A stretch of DNA of 64,000 nucleotides from Toxonevra muliebris (Eukaryota > Arthropoda > Insecta > Diptera > Pallopteridae). Under the pieces are notes generated by a model. It saw only the letters and a list, made by a program, of their open reading frames with translations, was not told where the DNA came from and did no database searches. Of the stretch, positions 54,631-64,000 are shown one piece after another. Each line of letters begins with the position of its first letter. The stretch's first letter is position 1. Location of the stretch: positions 18,656,182-18,720,181 of the forward strand of contig OY829330.1 in assembly GCA_963691655.1 (NCBI GenBank). Direction: 5' to 3'. A program made the position numbers and the translations under genes.

Positions 54631-56153
54631 CAGTGTTGCCAGAAACTTCACTTCAAAAATCGTCAAAATTGTAAGAAAAAATCGTCACGAGAGAAAAACT
54701 CAAATTTATTTACTTTAAATATGTTTGTATTCATTTGTATTATAATATCTCTTCAATAGTTTTATTGTTTAAACGATTTCTGCACTTAGTTTTATTTAAA
54801 TGATTTTTATATAATATTCTTTCAACATTTGCGGACGAGTTGGGTAAACACATCAATTTAAAAAAAATTATTTTGTGTTTTTAGTTTGGATTTCCCAAAT
54901 TAACGAACACAAGGCAGAAGTGAAACTTCTTGTGAACTAAACGAAACACAAGCAAATAACAAGCAAACTAAATTTTTCAATCGCTAAATTTTTTACTTCA
55001 ATGGCTTGTGTTTTTTAATTTCATTTGCTTGTGTTTCGTTTAGTTCACAAGAAGTTTCACTTCTGCCTTGTGTTAATACAAAACCAATTTTTTTTTTGGG
55101 ATTAATGCTAGAAAAAAAATTGCAACTCTGTACCGGTAATATCGATGACAATTGTAGCGAACTCTTTTTGTGTGCGACATCTTCATGTAATTCCTTGGAC
55201 ATTTGCGCCATCTGTATGCGAAATTTATAACTGTCATAAACTTTAAGATGGCGACGCTACACATTGTTCTTTCTGCCATAGGCGTGTGTGTGTGTGTGTT
55301 ATTAAAATGTTATATTGAATTAAAACTATTTATGAATCGTTTATTATATAGTTTGCTCGTGAATTCAGTTACGGAATATTGATATTTAGCCCCTCATGCA
55401 CATTGGTCGACAAAATTATGTCGCATTGCAAACTTACGCGCGACGTCACGTCCGGTTGGTTTTACTCTAGGACAAGAGAAAAGAAGTTTCACTTCAAAAA
55501 AAATTGGCAATGGAAATACTTTTGATGAATCAACATGTTTTATGTTGGAAATAGCTTTCTTCAGCTGCAAATTTATTCACCTTATCAAGAATTGTCTGAA
55601 AATCTACACATCGTAGCTCCGTAAAGTCGATATCTAGTTGCTGAAAGTAATTTTCGTCCCCAAAATTTTTAAAATGTGACATTAAACTTTTTAATGAATT
55701 GACTTTTTTTGAAATTAGTTTTCCTGGCTAAAGAAACTTAATTGTTTCAATTCAGCATTATTAAAATCAAATCGTTTTTTTATTTGATTACACTGCTCAT
55801 TATAAAAAAGTACTATTATTTACAAATTCTGAAAACAATTCTGTTCAGTTCAACACAGATATACCTAGTATTTATTCCTTCAAAAAACGTTCCAGTTCCT
55901 GAAGAGAAAAGCTGAATAGTTAATATTTTCATTATCTTAAATGAAACCATTGTGCATAAAACTACCTAAAAACGTACTGAAATGTGTCCCTGTCATTAAA
56001 TGTATAAAATAGCAGAAGAGATTTTAAAATACAAAAAATTTTTGTAGTTGTTTTTTATCTAAAAAATCGTAATTTTTCAACGAAAATCGTCAAATCGTCA
56101 TTGGGTCAAAAAATCGTCAAAATGACGATAAAATCGTCATTCTGGCAACACTG
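54631..56153. mobile_element. hAT-type element with perfect 8 bp target duplication
   Basis: CAGTGTTGCCAGAAACTTC at the left and, inverted, CAGTGTTGCCAGAATGACG at the right. Identical 8-mers GTTATCTT lie at 54623-54630 and 56154-56161. AAATCGTCA motifs repeat at both ends. 1523 bp with no transposase. Removing it restores repeat P as seen at 23500-23600. Confidence 0.9.
54906..55075. repeat. Perfect 52 bp inverted repeat inside the hAT element
   Basis: AACACAAGGCAGAAGTGAAA...CACAAGCAAAT (54906-54957) is followed after about 65 bp by its exact inverse (about 55023-55075). AGAAGTTTCACTTC also recurs near 55483. It may be a tiny MITE inserted in the hAT element. Confidence 0.8.
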
Positions 56154-56261
56154 GTTATCTTACATCTTACGATACAGTTATTCTTACATTTTACATATTT
56201 TAAATTTTGCCCATACCGTGAGCTAAAATGTTTACACATCAAAAAAAAAACCTTCTTCAGG

Positions 56262-56520
56262 TCAGAAACGTATGTCGCTAACCGTACCGCTCAGATCATC
56301 AACAATGTTGGCAACACCACTTGGCGACACGTTATCAGTAGTGAAAATCCTGCAGACCTAGGCACTCGCGGCTGCAATCCCCAAGAACTAACATCCAATT
56401 CTCTTTGGTGGAATGGTCCTGAGTGGCTTCAGCATCCAGAAGAAGCTTGACCCAAAGCTACCGTTTCAGCCATCTTGTACCCCGAGCAGAGAAAGGTAGT
56501 TGTTAATTTCGCAGTTGAAG
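56262..56520 (+). pseudogene. BEL/Pao polymerase fragment in plus orientation
   Basis: Reads ETYVANRTAQIINNVGNTTW, RHVISSENPADLGTRGCNPQ and LWWNGPEWLQHPEE, the segment following RNase H in BEL/Pao polyproteins (usual form 'WRHVPTxxNPADxxSRG...LWWxGPxWL'). Its orientation is opposite to the BEL polymerase at 56670-58590. Stop TGA near 56450, after which VVVNFAVEG may continue. Cut on the left by repeat P. Confidence 0.75.
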
Positions 56521-56529
56521 GTCCATTGC

Positions 56530-56668
56530 CTCGATGATTGCAAAAATTTCTACTTGAAAAATTCTCTTGGCAAGTGAAGTTCATTTTCAATGAAAACCCC
56601 AGAACCCGAACCGAATTCTGTTCTGGAACCGTCAGTGAAAATACGCTTACAATCAACTCCTGAAGAAG
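56530..56668 (-). pseudogene. LINE RNase H piece fused to BEL/Pao
   Basis: CKRIFTDGSRTEFGSGSGVF on the minus strand (56668-56600) continues after a frameshift as EIFAIIEAMD. It is the same family as 51575-51840, over about 45 residues. It directly follows the BEL RNase H frame without a stop-to-start boundary, producing a chimeric reading frame. Confidence 0.65.
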
Positions 56669-58590
56669 GTACTTTCAGTGGAGAGAGAAAGGTTTTCTCG
56701 AACGGACTTGACAAGATGAGCAAGCAAGACAGCGCCGCATAATTCCGAACGCGGGAGACTGACGTGTGCAGGGGTGCAACCCTTTTGCTGTAAGTAGGAA
56801 ATTTTGCCATTTGTGTCCATCATACGCAGATAGAGAGCTGCGCAGTACGCCTTTTCTGACGCATCACAGAATCCGTGAAGCTGGACCTGTTTCAATGGAA
56901 AAAATAGTACCCATCGAGGGATTTCAAAGTTGGAAATGGAAGGCGGTTTTTCCAGAAATTGGTTCCACTTTAGGAGTAATTCTGGTTTAACACACTCGTC
57001 TCAGTCAGTGCCCTCTAACCATAATGTCTGAAGTAGTAACTTGGCTTGAGTCATGATGGGCCAGAGCCATCCTGCCGGGTGAAAAGGTTTTGCTACCTGC
57101 TTGGTTGCAGTTTTTGTAGCGGGGATGTGAACAATCGCACATGAAAAAGTATCCGGGAAAGCGTTACATCGTATGCCAAGTGTTTTTGTGAAACTGGTGT
57201 CGTCAAATTTCAAATATTCAGGGCCGAGAAGATTTGCTTCCGGAATTTTTTCCAGAATTTTGAGATGATTTGCTGTGATTTTGCGGAGTGGGAATCCAGC
57301 ACTATCGAGATTTTTGATTACTTCTGATAGTTTGTTAACAGCATCTGGAATTGTGTGGCTACCTGACACAATATCATCTACGTTAGTTTCTTTTAATAGA
57401 ACTTCTTCTGCGAGAGGGAATTCGCTTTTTGAGTCCTTTGGTAGTTGCTGAAGGGTTGTAATAGCTAAAAATGAAGCACAATTCACTCCAAAAGTGAATG
57501 TTTTTAACTTGAAATCCTGAATTTGCAAGTTCTGGTGTCTGCCAAAGAGAATTCGCTAGAACTCTTGATCGTCTCGATGGACAAGGATTTGTCGATACAT
57601 CTTTTCGATATCTCCATTACAGACGAACAGGTATAACCGCCAGCTTAAGATAAGAGTCATAAGATCAGGTTGGAACGTGGGACCAATATGCAGGACATGG
57701 TTAAGTGGGTATCCAGACCAAGTTTTTCTGGATGTGCTAAAAACGACGCGATGTTTCGTAGTCAATTTATCGGGCCTAACTACTGCATAATAGGGCAAAT
57801 AAAACGAGAAGTATTTGCTTTCAGAGATGATTTCTTGAGAACTGGTTGTCTTCATGTAATTGAGCGTGAGATATTCTTCCAGGACCCCATCATACACTGT
57901 TTTGAGTTCGCCTTTCTTTGCAAGATTCTTTTCTATACCGAGTAACTGGCTGTAAGCTGTCGACTAGGAGTGACCTAAGCCATGTGGATATGGGAAAATA
58001 GGCTTGAAAGGCAATATTACGACATATCGACCATCTTGGCCTACTGGATGTAGTCTTCCGGTAATATTCTTCGCAAGCCTGATCCTCTTCAGAAATCAGT
58101 ATAGTTTGGGGTACCTCCTCTTGTTCCCAGAATTGTCTAAGTTGAGAACTCTGGAGTTCATTAGAGACTTCTTGTACCTGTGTCGAGAATGTTGACACTT
58201 TATGAGCAATGGGTCCACTTATAATCCATCCAAATATTGTGTATTGCGCGAGAAGACTTCCACATATTTTGCGATGAATTCCATCGAGAATGATTTCAGG
58301 AATCAAATCACTTCCGATAACCATATCAATCTGGGCTTGAATAAAGCAGTTGGGATCGGCTAAGTCCAGCATGGCCAAGTGTTTCCAATGGTGAAATAGG
58401 GAAGAAGTTTTGTCAATTGCGGGAATAAAATTGCTGGGGTATTGATTTTTTGGTCAGTTTTCGGGCAACTAGCCTAAGGGAACAAGTATAACTGGAATTT
58501 TGGATTATTCGAGATATTTCGAGTTAGGTCTTTTGAATTGGGAGCCTTAGCCGATTTTGCACCTTTGAGGCAATGAATGTTCTCTGCACC
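56669..58590 (-). pseudogene. BEL/Pao protease-RT-RNase H region, broken
   Basis: In order on the minus strand: end of the protease (PNCFIQAQIDMVIGSDLIPE, AQYTIFGWIISGP; 58378-58190); RT with YYAVVRPDKLTTKHRVVFS, NHVLHIGPTFQPDLM and NGDIEKMYRQI (57830-57560); the palm with TFGVNCASFLA and ETNVDDIVSGS (catalytic VDD; 57500-57370), and LGIRCNAFPDTFSC; then PFHPAGWLWPI, a stop at about 57001, KQVQLHGFCDASEKAYCAAL (start of RNase H, 56895) and SLPRSELCGAVLLAHLVKSV. Breaks: frameshifts near 57890 and 57540, a nonsense at 57000. RNase H stops at about 56670, where a LINE fragment is joined. Integrase is absent on this strand. Confidence 0.8.
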
Positions 58591-59475
58591 AAGAAAAATA
58601 CCCATCTCTAAAACAAAGAAAAAGTTTCCTCAATTTGAATCCACGAGAATTTTTCTCTTTTAAGTAAATTTTCCTCAAAATGAAGAAAAATGTGCTCCTT
58701 TCATGCAACCATGGTGTTCAATTTGAAGTAAGTTATTTTTTCATTTTCACAAATTTAGTTGCATAGAAATTGTAAGAAAGAGACGAATATACCAAAAATG
58801 TTCTGCATACAAAATTTTGGTCTTAGCAGACAATCGCGTACGCTTTGCTTTTCTTTTGAATTTTTTAGTCGGTGTCTCTATTTCAAGCGAAGCGGTTGTG
58901 TTTGTAGCTGTTGATATAATTTTTGAAAAAAAAACAAAATATATTCGAAAGAAATAAATTTCAATAAACTTTTGATTATTTTAAGGCGACGACGCCTGTA
59001 GTGTATGTAAACATACGTTTGAATGTAATCCTTAATACTTATTAAAAATAAATGAATACAAGTAAAAAAACATGATTTCTATGCCTTTTAATTAAAACAA
59101 CATTGTAGAAAATATTCCATAAATTGAGGATTTTTTTTTCTAAAAAGGTAGTAAATTTACTTCAATTTATGGAAAATTATTCCTCAAACTAAGGAAAATT
59201 TTACCTAAATTATATACAATTTCTCATATTGAAATAAAATATTATTCATTTGAAAAAGGCAATTTTTACAAATTGAAGACATATTGCTTTAATTTATAGA
59301 AAACTTCCTTCTTTCAAAGAAATTTTTCTCTAAAATAAAGAAAAAATATTTCCTCAATTCAAAGAAATTTTGTATATCTAAATGAGGAAACCATTTCTAT
59401 GGCGCCAAATCATTCCCATTTTTCCTCAATTTGATAGCCGTTTTTCTTCAAACGAGGTAAGTATTCCTCTGGGTG
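58587..59475. mobile_element. MITE with CACC ends and TTTCCTCAA subterminal repeats
   Basis: CACCAAGAAAAATACCCATC at the left and, inverted, CACCCAGAGGAATACTTACC at the right. Variants of TTTCCTCAATTTGAA recur many times near both ends. It interrupts the BEL protease: the frame ...LIDQGS before it and QRTFIASKVQNRLRLP after it rejoin when it is removed, leaving CA as the likely 2 bp duplication. No coding region. Superfamily unassigned. Confidence 0.7.
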
Positions 59476-59822
59476 TGAGAACCTTGGTCTATAAGAGCTC
59501 GAACGGTGTGTAGTTCTCCAAGATGCTCTATAAAGACGAAAGCTGTGGGAAGTAATGTTTTTTCTTCGTTTGCGGTGTATAAGGGTTGCACCTGTAGACT
59601 GTATGTTGTGGTAGATGTTTGGGAGTTATTTTTTGTTGATTCATCTGGTGGACTTCTGGGATTTTTCTGTTTTGGCAATTTTTGATTCTGTTTTTGTGGC
59701 TGATTAGAAGAAAGTTGGGAATGGATGTGAAGCACTGAGTGATGTTTTTTTGACAATACGAGCACAAGTGTTGCCTCGAACATTTCTGTCTTAAGTGAGT
59801 GAAGGAAAAACAGTTTTCGCAT
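59476..59822 (-). pseudogene. BEL/Pao second zinc-knuckle and protease start
   Basis: Minus strand. A zinc-finger-like stretch near 59810-59720 (QKCSRQHLCSYCQKN, SVLHIHSQ) is followed by a Gln/Pro/Ser/Thr-rich linker (SNQPQKQNQKLPKQKNPRSP). The protease starts LLPTAFVFIEH...HTVRALIDQGS, where DQG replaces the usual D-T/S-G active site; several BEL/Pao proteases carry D-x-G here. It ends in the MITE at 59475. Homologous to nothing else in the window. Confidence 0.65.
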
Positions 59823-59829
59823 AATTTAT

Positions 59830-60262
59830 TTCAAACGAAATTGTTGGGAAGTAGTGGAATCGAAAGCTGAAAATTTTTTGAAAAGATAAATAGAAACGAG
59901 CGAGAGTTTAATAATCACAGGAGATGGGGAATCTTTATTGAATTAAGCGGGTGCTCGTAGCAGGAGTCGCTAGAGAAGCGTTATCGTAGCAAGAGTTGCT
60001 AGATACTGACTTTGAATGTTCTCAAACCATAGAAATTTATACCGTATGGCAACTGGTATAAATTCCTATGAGTCAAGGAGATCTATTACAAAGTGTAAAT
60101 ATGTACAGAGTGTACATATATATAACATATTATACTAGACTAAATACCAGAGTGGTATTTACAAACAAAAGAGACAAGAGCTAGTTTGAGAAATATTTCA
60201 TTATAATATAATTAGAAATAGTAATATATTTTATTTGCGAGACGACGATACAGGGGTGGTGG
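59830..60262 (-). mobile_element. Probable solo LTR inserted in BEL gag
   Basis: Gag is continuous on both sides (60290-61315 and 59822-59476). On the minus strand the insert has a TATA-like GGTATAAATTTC near 60045 and AATAAAGATTCCCC near 59940, in the order of a promoter and poly-A signal within one LTR. CGTAGCAGGAGTCGCTAG and CGTAGCAAGAGTTGCTAG form a tandem pair near 59955-60005. Exact ends and target duplication are not resolved. Confidence 0.4.
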
Positions 60263-60289
60263 TAATGATGATTCGTGACGGGAGCACTA

Positions 60290-61315
60290 ATCGGACAGCA
60301 TAAGAGTCTGCTTAAGTGGATCTTAAACAACCTTCACCCTTTCACGCACAGATAACTTTTTAAATTTCTCACAGTGTCTTAACACATGAAAATCGTCACA
60401 CATTGGACAAGAGTATGCCACATTGCTTTCTGTATAAAAGTTTTGTGTTCAGCTACGACTTCTTTTTTTGAGAAAAACCGGTTTTGGCCGGCTTGACGCC
60501 TTGAAGCCGGTCTGCAACGTCATATCTTATGATAAAAAATTCGTTAATTTGTTTCCACGTTGGAAAATCCTTACGAGAGTTAAGGGATTGCTCCTATAGT
60601 GCTAAGGTCTCTTCCGGGAACAAATGTAGACGAGAATTGGGTCCCAAAACTATGTCGAGACGCTTTGAGATTTTAACACGGACAGAGAATTGTTGATTGA
60701 ATTTTTAAGCTTCTGTAATGCTTCACTATTTCACTGTTTATCAACCAGAATTCACCTGTTTTCAAAACGGAACTTCAGCGCACTCCAAGCTAGCTCAAAA
60801 TTTTCATCGCTGAGAGCGCACTGCTTTACTAAGGCTCCAGCTTTTTTGGCAGTCTTGTACCGGAGGTGATACAGCTTTTGGGCTGAGGTGAGTTTAGGAT
60901 GGTTAATGTAAACCGCCGTAAACATGCCACGGAATAACGGCCACTCTTCATACCTTCTTGAAAATATCTCTGTGTCACACGGTGCGACATTCAGGCAAAG
61001 AGAATGTTGGGATTTTTCTGTAGCCCTTGGGGTTTTAATGGTACGGCTCTGTTGCACATCCAATAAATTAGATATCTGGGCTTTGATGTTGTGGGCTAAC
61101 TCTTGACTAAACTCCATTTTATTCCGAGCTATCAGCTTAAAATCGGTACGCGAGTCCTCATCAGGGGTTAGCGCAACGTGTCGGTAAGCTCGCTTAACGT
61201 TCTCGCAGTACTGGTTAATGTCTTCGAGGTGGGCGTGGAGCAAAGATGTAGTAAGTTCATCAATGGGAATTGCTTCAAATTTAGTGCAGTACTGCACCAA
61301 ATTGTCGGCTTCGAA
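60290..61315 (-). pseudogene. BEL/Pao gag (DUF1759-type), broken
   Basis: Minus strand, frame from 61315: ADNLVQYCTKFEAIPIDELT, then HSLCLNVAPCDTEIFSRRYE and EWPLFRGMFTAVYINHPKLT (core DUF1759), SAWSALKFRFENR. After a frameshift near 60752 comes DIVLGPNSRLHLFPEETLAL, DFPTWKQINEFFIIRYDVAD, and the zinc finger SYSCPMCDDFHVLRHCEKFK at about 60420-60310. This is the same Gag family as at 33.2-34.6 kb but a different element. No LTR or leader is present upstream: LINE sequence joins directly at about 61340. Confidence 0.75.
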
Positions 61316-61339
61316 AATAAAAATGCTTTTCGATGCATC

Positions 61340-62600
61340 GTAATCCCGACCCTTTTGTCCTTTTCAAAGGTGGACCGCATTCACAAAAACTTGTCTAGAT
61401 GTGACCTAGGTATGACCAGTTGGAATGTTCTTTGATTTCTAGTAAAGTTTAACTTGTCAAATAGATATTTTGGTTCCTTGGTGTGATTAATTTAAATAGA
61501 AATATTAAAGCTAGGTAATGCAACAGGCTGTTTAAAGAACAGCCTGCTATTTGTTTTGAATAGTCAGAGAAGTGTTCATGTTTTTTAATACCGAAATTGT
61601 ATCTAGCACGGTTATTATATGCAACGTTGAGTTTTCTTGTGGACTCTTGGTCCAGGTGTGAAAAAATTTCGCATCCGTAAAGGATGATTGGCAGAATGAA
61701 GGATTTTACTAGTTTTAGCTTGACACTGAACGGTAGGTATTTAGTGGTTGGGCTTAGACCGCGTAATGCACCACAAAGTTTTTAAACTGTCCAGTTGATA
61801 TGCACGTCCCAATTTAGGCTTCCGCTAAAAAATATTCTAAGGTTTTTTATTTTATCAACATAATCAATTGTAGAGCTATTAAGGTTAAGCGAAGGAAAAT
61901 CTTATTTATATCTGTCCCTATTGATGATGAACGCTTTCGTTTTTGTCGGATTAAGATTAAGCTTATTTTCTATAGACCACATATCGCTCATTTACTAAAA
62001 GACTGTCATAAGTCAAAAAACACGATTTTTGAGTAATGATGCAGAATTATTCATTATATCACGCTTCATATTGTGTAAAAATTTCATATTAATATCTTTT
62101 ATACTCTGCGCGTGAGAATTATAAGATTTCTTCTTTTTTCTGCAAAGAGGGAGTCAACTGAAAACTTTAAACGCGTTCTCTGCAAAATCGGGTTTTTTGA
62201 GTTATGACAGTCTTTTAGTAAATGAGCGATATGAACTCTATTCAATTCCTGATTTATCATTTCAACTACTATGTGTAAATATGGTGTTCACTAGCTCTGA
62301 AACATTCGGAAATATTATTTATAAGTAATGTAAAGAGAAGTGGGCCTAACACTGAGCACTGAGGAACACCGCAAGGTACGAGTTGCAATGATGAGCGTTT
62401 GTTATCGAAAAGAACATATTGCACAGAGAACCATCAAAATAAAAGTTTGATTCTAATTTTTTTAACAATATGCTATGATTTACTGAATCGAAGGCCTTTG
62501 AGCAGTCCAAAAAGACAATTAAACCCATCATGTCATTATCTAAACCATCGCGAATGTCTTCGCTTACCTTTAAAAGAGCCGTTGTGCAATTATGCTTAGT
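61340..62600 (-). pseudogene. Third non-LTR retrotransposon RT, minus strand
   Basis: Minus strand from 62600: HNCTTALLKVSEDIRDGLDN, GLIVFLDCSKAFDSVNHSIL (motif with catalytic Asp), VPCGVPQCSVLGPLLFTLLI, a MITE at 61984-62229, WSIENKLNLNPTKTKAFIIN, KSFILPIILYGCEIFSHLDQ, RARYNFGIKKHEHFSDY and FDKLNFTRNQRTFQL. The x-DD box is lost next to the MITE. Stops near 61893 and 61786. The layout is like the LINE at 34.7-37.7 kb; probably a related lineage. Confidence 0.7.
61984..62229. mobile_element. Tc1/mariner-like MITE in LINE
   Basis: TCGCTCATTTACTAAAAGAC...TGTCATAA at the left and its near-perfect inverse at the right (terminal repeats about 45 bp), flanked by TA on both sides (61982-61983, 62230-62231). 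Cutting it out with one TA joins the LINE frame as ...NRVHMWSIENK, confirming the boundaries. 246 bp, no coding part. Confidence 0.85.
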
Positions 62601-62700
62601 AGTGTCCGACCGAATAATCGGCTTCAGTTCTTCGTCCTAAAATTACACCTTCGGCTTCGGCAAAAAATGGCCGAAGTATTTTGCCGAAGCCGAAGATTAT
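62601..62700. repeat. hAT-like terminus with CTTCGG/CCGAAG repeats
   Basis: TAGTGTCCGACCGAATAATC followed by CTTCGGCTTCGGC and, inverted, GCCGAAGCCGAAG. It resembles the TAGTGTT-type end at 10055. It stops the LINE at 62600. No second end in the window. Confidence 0.45.
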
Positions 62701-63504
62701 AAGCATTTTATTTTACAATAATTTTGACTATTAATTGGCAATAAAAATGTATACAAATAAATAAATGTGAAGTGGTTATATAAAGTATTTACATTACAAT
62801 TTCTGTATTATGTTTTCTCCGTTTGCTTGTTCCATTTTTACTTTTGAGGTACCCACAGATTTACAAGCGTACAAACAGTAATCAGTGATTATTTTTAACG
62901 AACAACCCGCTGGAGTTAATACAATTAGAGGCTGTAGAAGCAAGCCAAACTTTTTTACTTTTTAAGGAAGACTTGAAGCGTATTGAAAAGAATATTGAAA
63001 AGAAGCCTGAAATGTTAGAGAAGCCGACATTTTCCATTACTGGCGCTTCACTTTTTTTTTTTTTTCAAGTAGGTCAAAAAAATTGAAAATTGTTTTGGCT
63101 AAGAATGTGTAAACGTATTCTTTCAAATTCACAGTCGATTGAAAGTTACAGATATTTATTTGCAGGCCCTGATACAGCAGTCGTGCATATTTGAACTTTG
63201 AAACTAGTTTTTCCCAAAACAGCATTTTTTGAAATGGCTGCCATGATATCCCCAAAACTAATGAACTGATTGCGCTTAAATTTTCATCGTATCTTCAATG
63301 CATCTGTAGCTCTCCCAAAAATTAAATTTTCAATATTTTTACTTAACCCTCTAGTTCCCAAGCGTGTCTCTAGACAGCCATCATCAAAACGGGTTTGATT
63401 ACCACCTTAATAGTTTTTTATTGCTAGTATGGAATTTCCCAAGCTTATTATGATGTTAGCGACAGTCAAAGTCAAAATTTTTCAAAAACAAAAGAATTAA
63501 TTTG
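62701..63504. other. Stretch without supported gene
   Basis: A T-run at 63050-63065; frame 63037-63255 on the minus strand has no recognisable similarity. Confidence 0.35.
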
Positions 63505-63790
63505 AAGTTACATGTCAATGAACAAATGTAGTCATCACAACAACAATGTATATAGAGACGGGCAAATCAGACGGCCGTTTCGGAATCCGCCACAATTCCT
63601 CATCAGTGATCTTAGTGATAGTTCTTGATCTTTCAATATCCCATATAAGCTACTAATATTTGAAATCATAACCCAGAATTACGGATTTGATTCCAAATAT
63701 CTTCACTGAATAGAGATATTGAAAGAAGTCAGGACTTTGAAAGTTAACCTCTAGATTTAGTTTTCATAGTCTCCTAAAAAACTATCATGA
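63505..63790. repeat. Family F repeat, copy 2
   Basis: Collinear with 5820-6170 (ATGAACAAATGTAGTCATCA, CAGACGGCCG, TCATCAGTGATCTTAGTGAT, then AACCTCTAGATTTAG and TAGTCTCCTAAAAAACTATC), with a deletion of the Y-shaped middle part. It keeps the 22 bp GTTTCGGAATCCGCC piece missing at 5915. The family has no recognised coding part. Confidence 0.65.
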
Positions 63791-64000
63791 AAAAATTAAT
63801 TATTTTGTTTGAATTTGAGATAAAAATAAAAAAATAAATAAAATACTTCCCGTCATACTAGCCAGATAAAAAAACTAGCTATTAGTAGCTAGGAATTTAA
63901 ATTTTTTATACAAAATATTTAGTTATTTAAAAAAATTGGTATAAAGTTTATTCAACAACAAATACTTTTAGGCATTCAACTTTTCCGGCTTCAAAAAACC
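63791..64000. other. Window end, no gene seen
   Basis: AT-rich with TAGCTATTAGTAGCTAG small repeats; nothing assignable. Confidence 0.35.

Larger units (their letters stand above)
53440..56245 (-). repeat. Repeat P, copy 3 (right arm of large palindrome, split by hAT)
   Basis: Collinear with 22370-23612 over its full length (GCGTGCAAGGCACGC, TTTGATGTATAATCTATATG, CTCCACACGTTTAA, then CCCATACCGTGAGC). The part after 54622 is displaced to 56162 by the 1523 bp hAT element at 54631. It also carries the shared MITE at 53980-54185. Confidence 0.75.

Noticed and set aside
55255..55300. (GT)n microsatellite as a regulatory feature
   Set aside because: Only a short GTGTGTGTGTGTGTG run in a transposon; nothing supports a function.

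Overview
The window is eukaryotic, strongly AT-rich, and looks like intron/intergenic DNA of a higher dipteran fly. The reasons are short GT-AG introns with GTAAGT donors, and Jockey-, RTE-, BEL/Pao-, Tc1/mariner-, pogo-, piggyBac-, Harbinger- and hAT-type remnants of the kind common in fly genomes. No bacterial-type operons, rRNA or CRISPR arrays are seen. The species cannot be fixed from sequence alone.

Host gene. Two minus-strand exons fit together in splice phase. A first coding exon with a signal peptide lies at 44236-44383, and a second, acidic, Tyr/Asp/Asn-rich exon lies at 2542-2662. If they belong together, the 41.6 kb between them is one intron, and most of the window is that intron filled with nested transposons.

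Layout. 1-4.5 kb: two decayed copies of a small two-exon gene fragment (DUF4806-like), the host exon 2, and a tRNA-derived SINE inserted in one copy while the other keeps the empty site. 4.5-8 kb: MITE and foldback repeats. 8.3-14 kb: two inverted hAT-type elements bounding an inverted 1.77 kb segment, another hAT with perfect target duplication, and a long palindrome. 14-21 kb: a pogo-like element with a nested hAT, then a CGGBP1/hAT-like pseudogene between long inverted repeats. 21-26 kb: foldback MITE, a 1.2 kb repeat with a piggyBac-type MITE inside, and a LINE ORF1 fragment. 26.2-29.9 kb: a nearly complete but dead Jockey-type LINE. 31-41 kb: three copies of a ~450 bp repeat, a BEL/Pao 5' part (primer-binding site, E-box cluster, gag), a second LINE split by an A-rich degenerate array, and a DD37E Tc1/mariner. 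39.6-42.9 kb: two pogo-like elements. 43.7 kb: second SINE. 44.2-44.6 kb: host exon 1 and its upstream region. 44.9-46.1 kb: Harbinger with nested hAT. 46.9-52 kb: Tc1, piggyBac MITE, third SINE, RTE and RNase H fragments. 52.3-56.25 kb: a large palindromic element with a hAT inside. 56.2-61.3 kb: a scrambled minus-strand BEL/Pao element. 61.3-62.6 kb: another minus-strand LINE with a MITE in it. 62.6-64 kb: repeat ends.

No transposon protein here looks intact, so the window is mainly a fossil record. Its value lies in the order of insertions, which can be read from target duplications, empty sites and interrupted reading frames.
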